Below are positions 13,638-13,748 of a stretch of 13,748 bases of DNA, piece after piece. The stretch comes from CAYJVP01 sp964373615 (lineage in GTDB: Bacteria > Patescibacteriota > Patescibacteriia > UBA9934 > GWF2-40-263): contig CAYJVP010000025.1 in assembly GCA_964373615.1 (NCBI GenBank), positions 1 through 13,748 of the forward strand. Reading direction: 5' to 3'. A model generated the notes under the pieces. It was not told where the DNA came from, ran no database searches, and worked only from the letters and a program-made list of their open reading frames with translations. Numbering within the stretch: the stretch's first letter is position 1; each line of letters starts with the position of its first letter. The position numbers were made by a program, and so were the translations under genes.

Positions 13638-13666
13638 TTCTTAGCACGATGGAAGGATTTGGTCAA
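13638..13666 (-). promoter_or_regulatory. Candidate promoter of the MopE-like gene
   Basis: On the minus strand TTGACC (13666-13661) and TAAGAA (13643-13638), with TGC just before the -10, are 17 nt apart. The -10 is weak but the extended TGn helps. The leader would be about 65-70 nt before ATG 13563. Confidence 0.4.
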
Positions 13667-13713
13667 GCGGTCCTTGTTGTTTTCGTGTCTTCAAAGAGGT
13701 AAGATTTTTGCGC

Positions 13714-13748
13714 GATGGGGTCAAGTCTTGGGTTTTAGAGTTTTGCTC
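13714..13748. repeat. Edge of a probable REP/RAYT-type repeat, cut by the window
   Basis: GATGGGGTCAAGTCTTGG at 13714-13731 resembles the GGGGTCaaGTCTTG ends that, from memory, flank REP-associated tyrosine transposase genes. It is similar to the GGGGTC-type arms at 2539-2603. The rest lies beyond the window, so this is tentative. Confidence 0.35.

Noticed and set aside
13564..13647. The longer 440-residue form of the MopE-like protein
   Set aside because: Its GTG start overlaps the likely -10, and ATG 13563 has a GGAG ribosome site and a signal-like start.
1..13748. UGA recoded to Gly, as in some CPR lineages
   Set aside because: TGA is a sensible stop for truB, the kinase, the first receiver, the SLOG gene and the Nudix gene, and no core protein contains an in-frame TGA.

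Overview
The window most likely comes from a member of the Candidate Phyla Radiation (Patescibacteria) with moderate-to-high GC and the standard bacterial code; TGA clearly ends truB, the histidine kinase gene and the first response regulator gene. The assignment is inference. It rests on tightly packed core genes, a compact IF-2 of 675 residues, and a histidine kinase followed by two stand-alone receiver proteins of the kind common in these genomes. I cannot name the lineage.

Layout. (1) 1-3250 is an accessory, repeat-rich region on the + strand. It holds a leader with two hairpins (229-259 and a 121-nt imperfect palindrome at 264-384), an MFS transporter (407-1582) with a strong terminator, a Nudix hydrolase gene split by a self-complementary 162-bp MITE with 5-bp target duplications (1795-2420, MITE 1924-2085), two copies of a ~70-nt hairpin repeat, a REP/RAYT-like palindromic remnant, and a small LOG/SLOG-fold protein (2677-3201). 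(2) 3250-6852 is a minus-strand housekeeping block: truB, rny (RNase Y), ymdB and a HU-family gene with its own promoter. (3) 6871-8934 starts from a nearly symmetric divergent promoter shared with truB and encodes a membrane histidine kinase and two single-domain response regulators, closed by a textbook terminator. (4) 8937-12281 is infB-trxA-trxB, with a promoter placed so that infB would be leaderless. (5) 12289-13748 carries, on the minus strand, a secreted protein with a MopE-like Asp-rich metal-binding motif, a coiled-coil centre and a beta-rich C-terminus. Beyond it, at the right edge, is what looks like the start of a second REP/RAYT-type repeat.

How the genes work together. truB, rny, ymdB and infB cover tRNA modification, mRNA turnover and translation initiation. 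trxA and trxB make a complete NADPH-thioredoxin reducing pair. The kinase and two receivers form a signalling relay without a DNA-binding output. The accessory ends are shaped by small palindromic elements. The clearest unusual event is the MITE insertion inside the Nudix box. Next are the large hairpin ahead of the MFS gene, the paired 3'-end repeats, the REP-like hairpins inside the C-terminal coding regions of truB and the kinase, and several unusual start regions (leaderless infB, SD-occluding hairpin at rny, symmetric divergent promoter). I did not find a clearly new multi-gene system. RNA genes, CRISPR arrays and replication origins were not seen.
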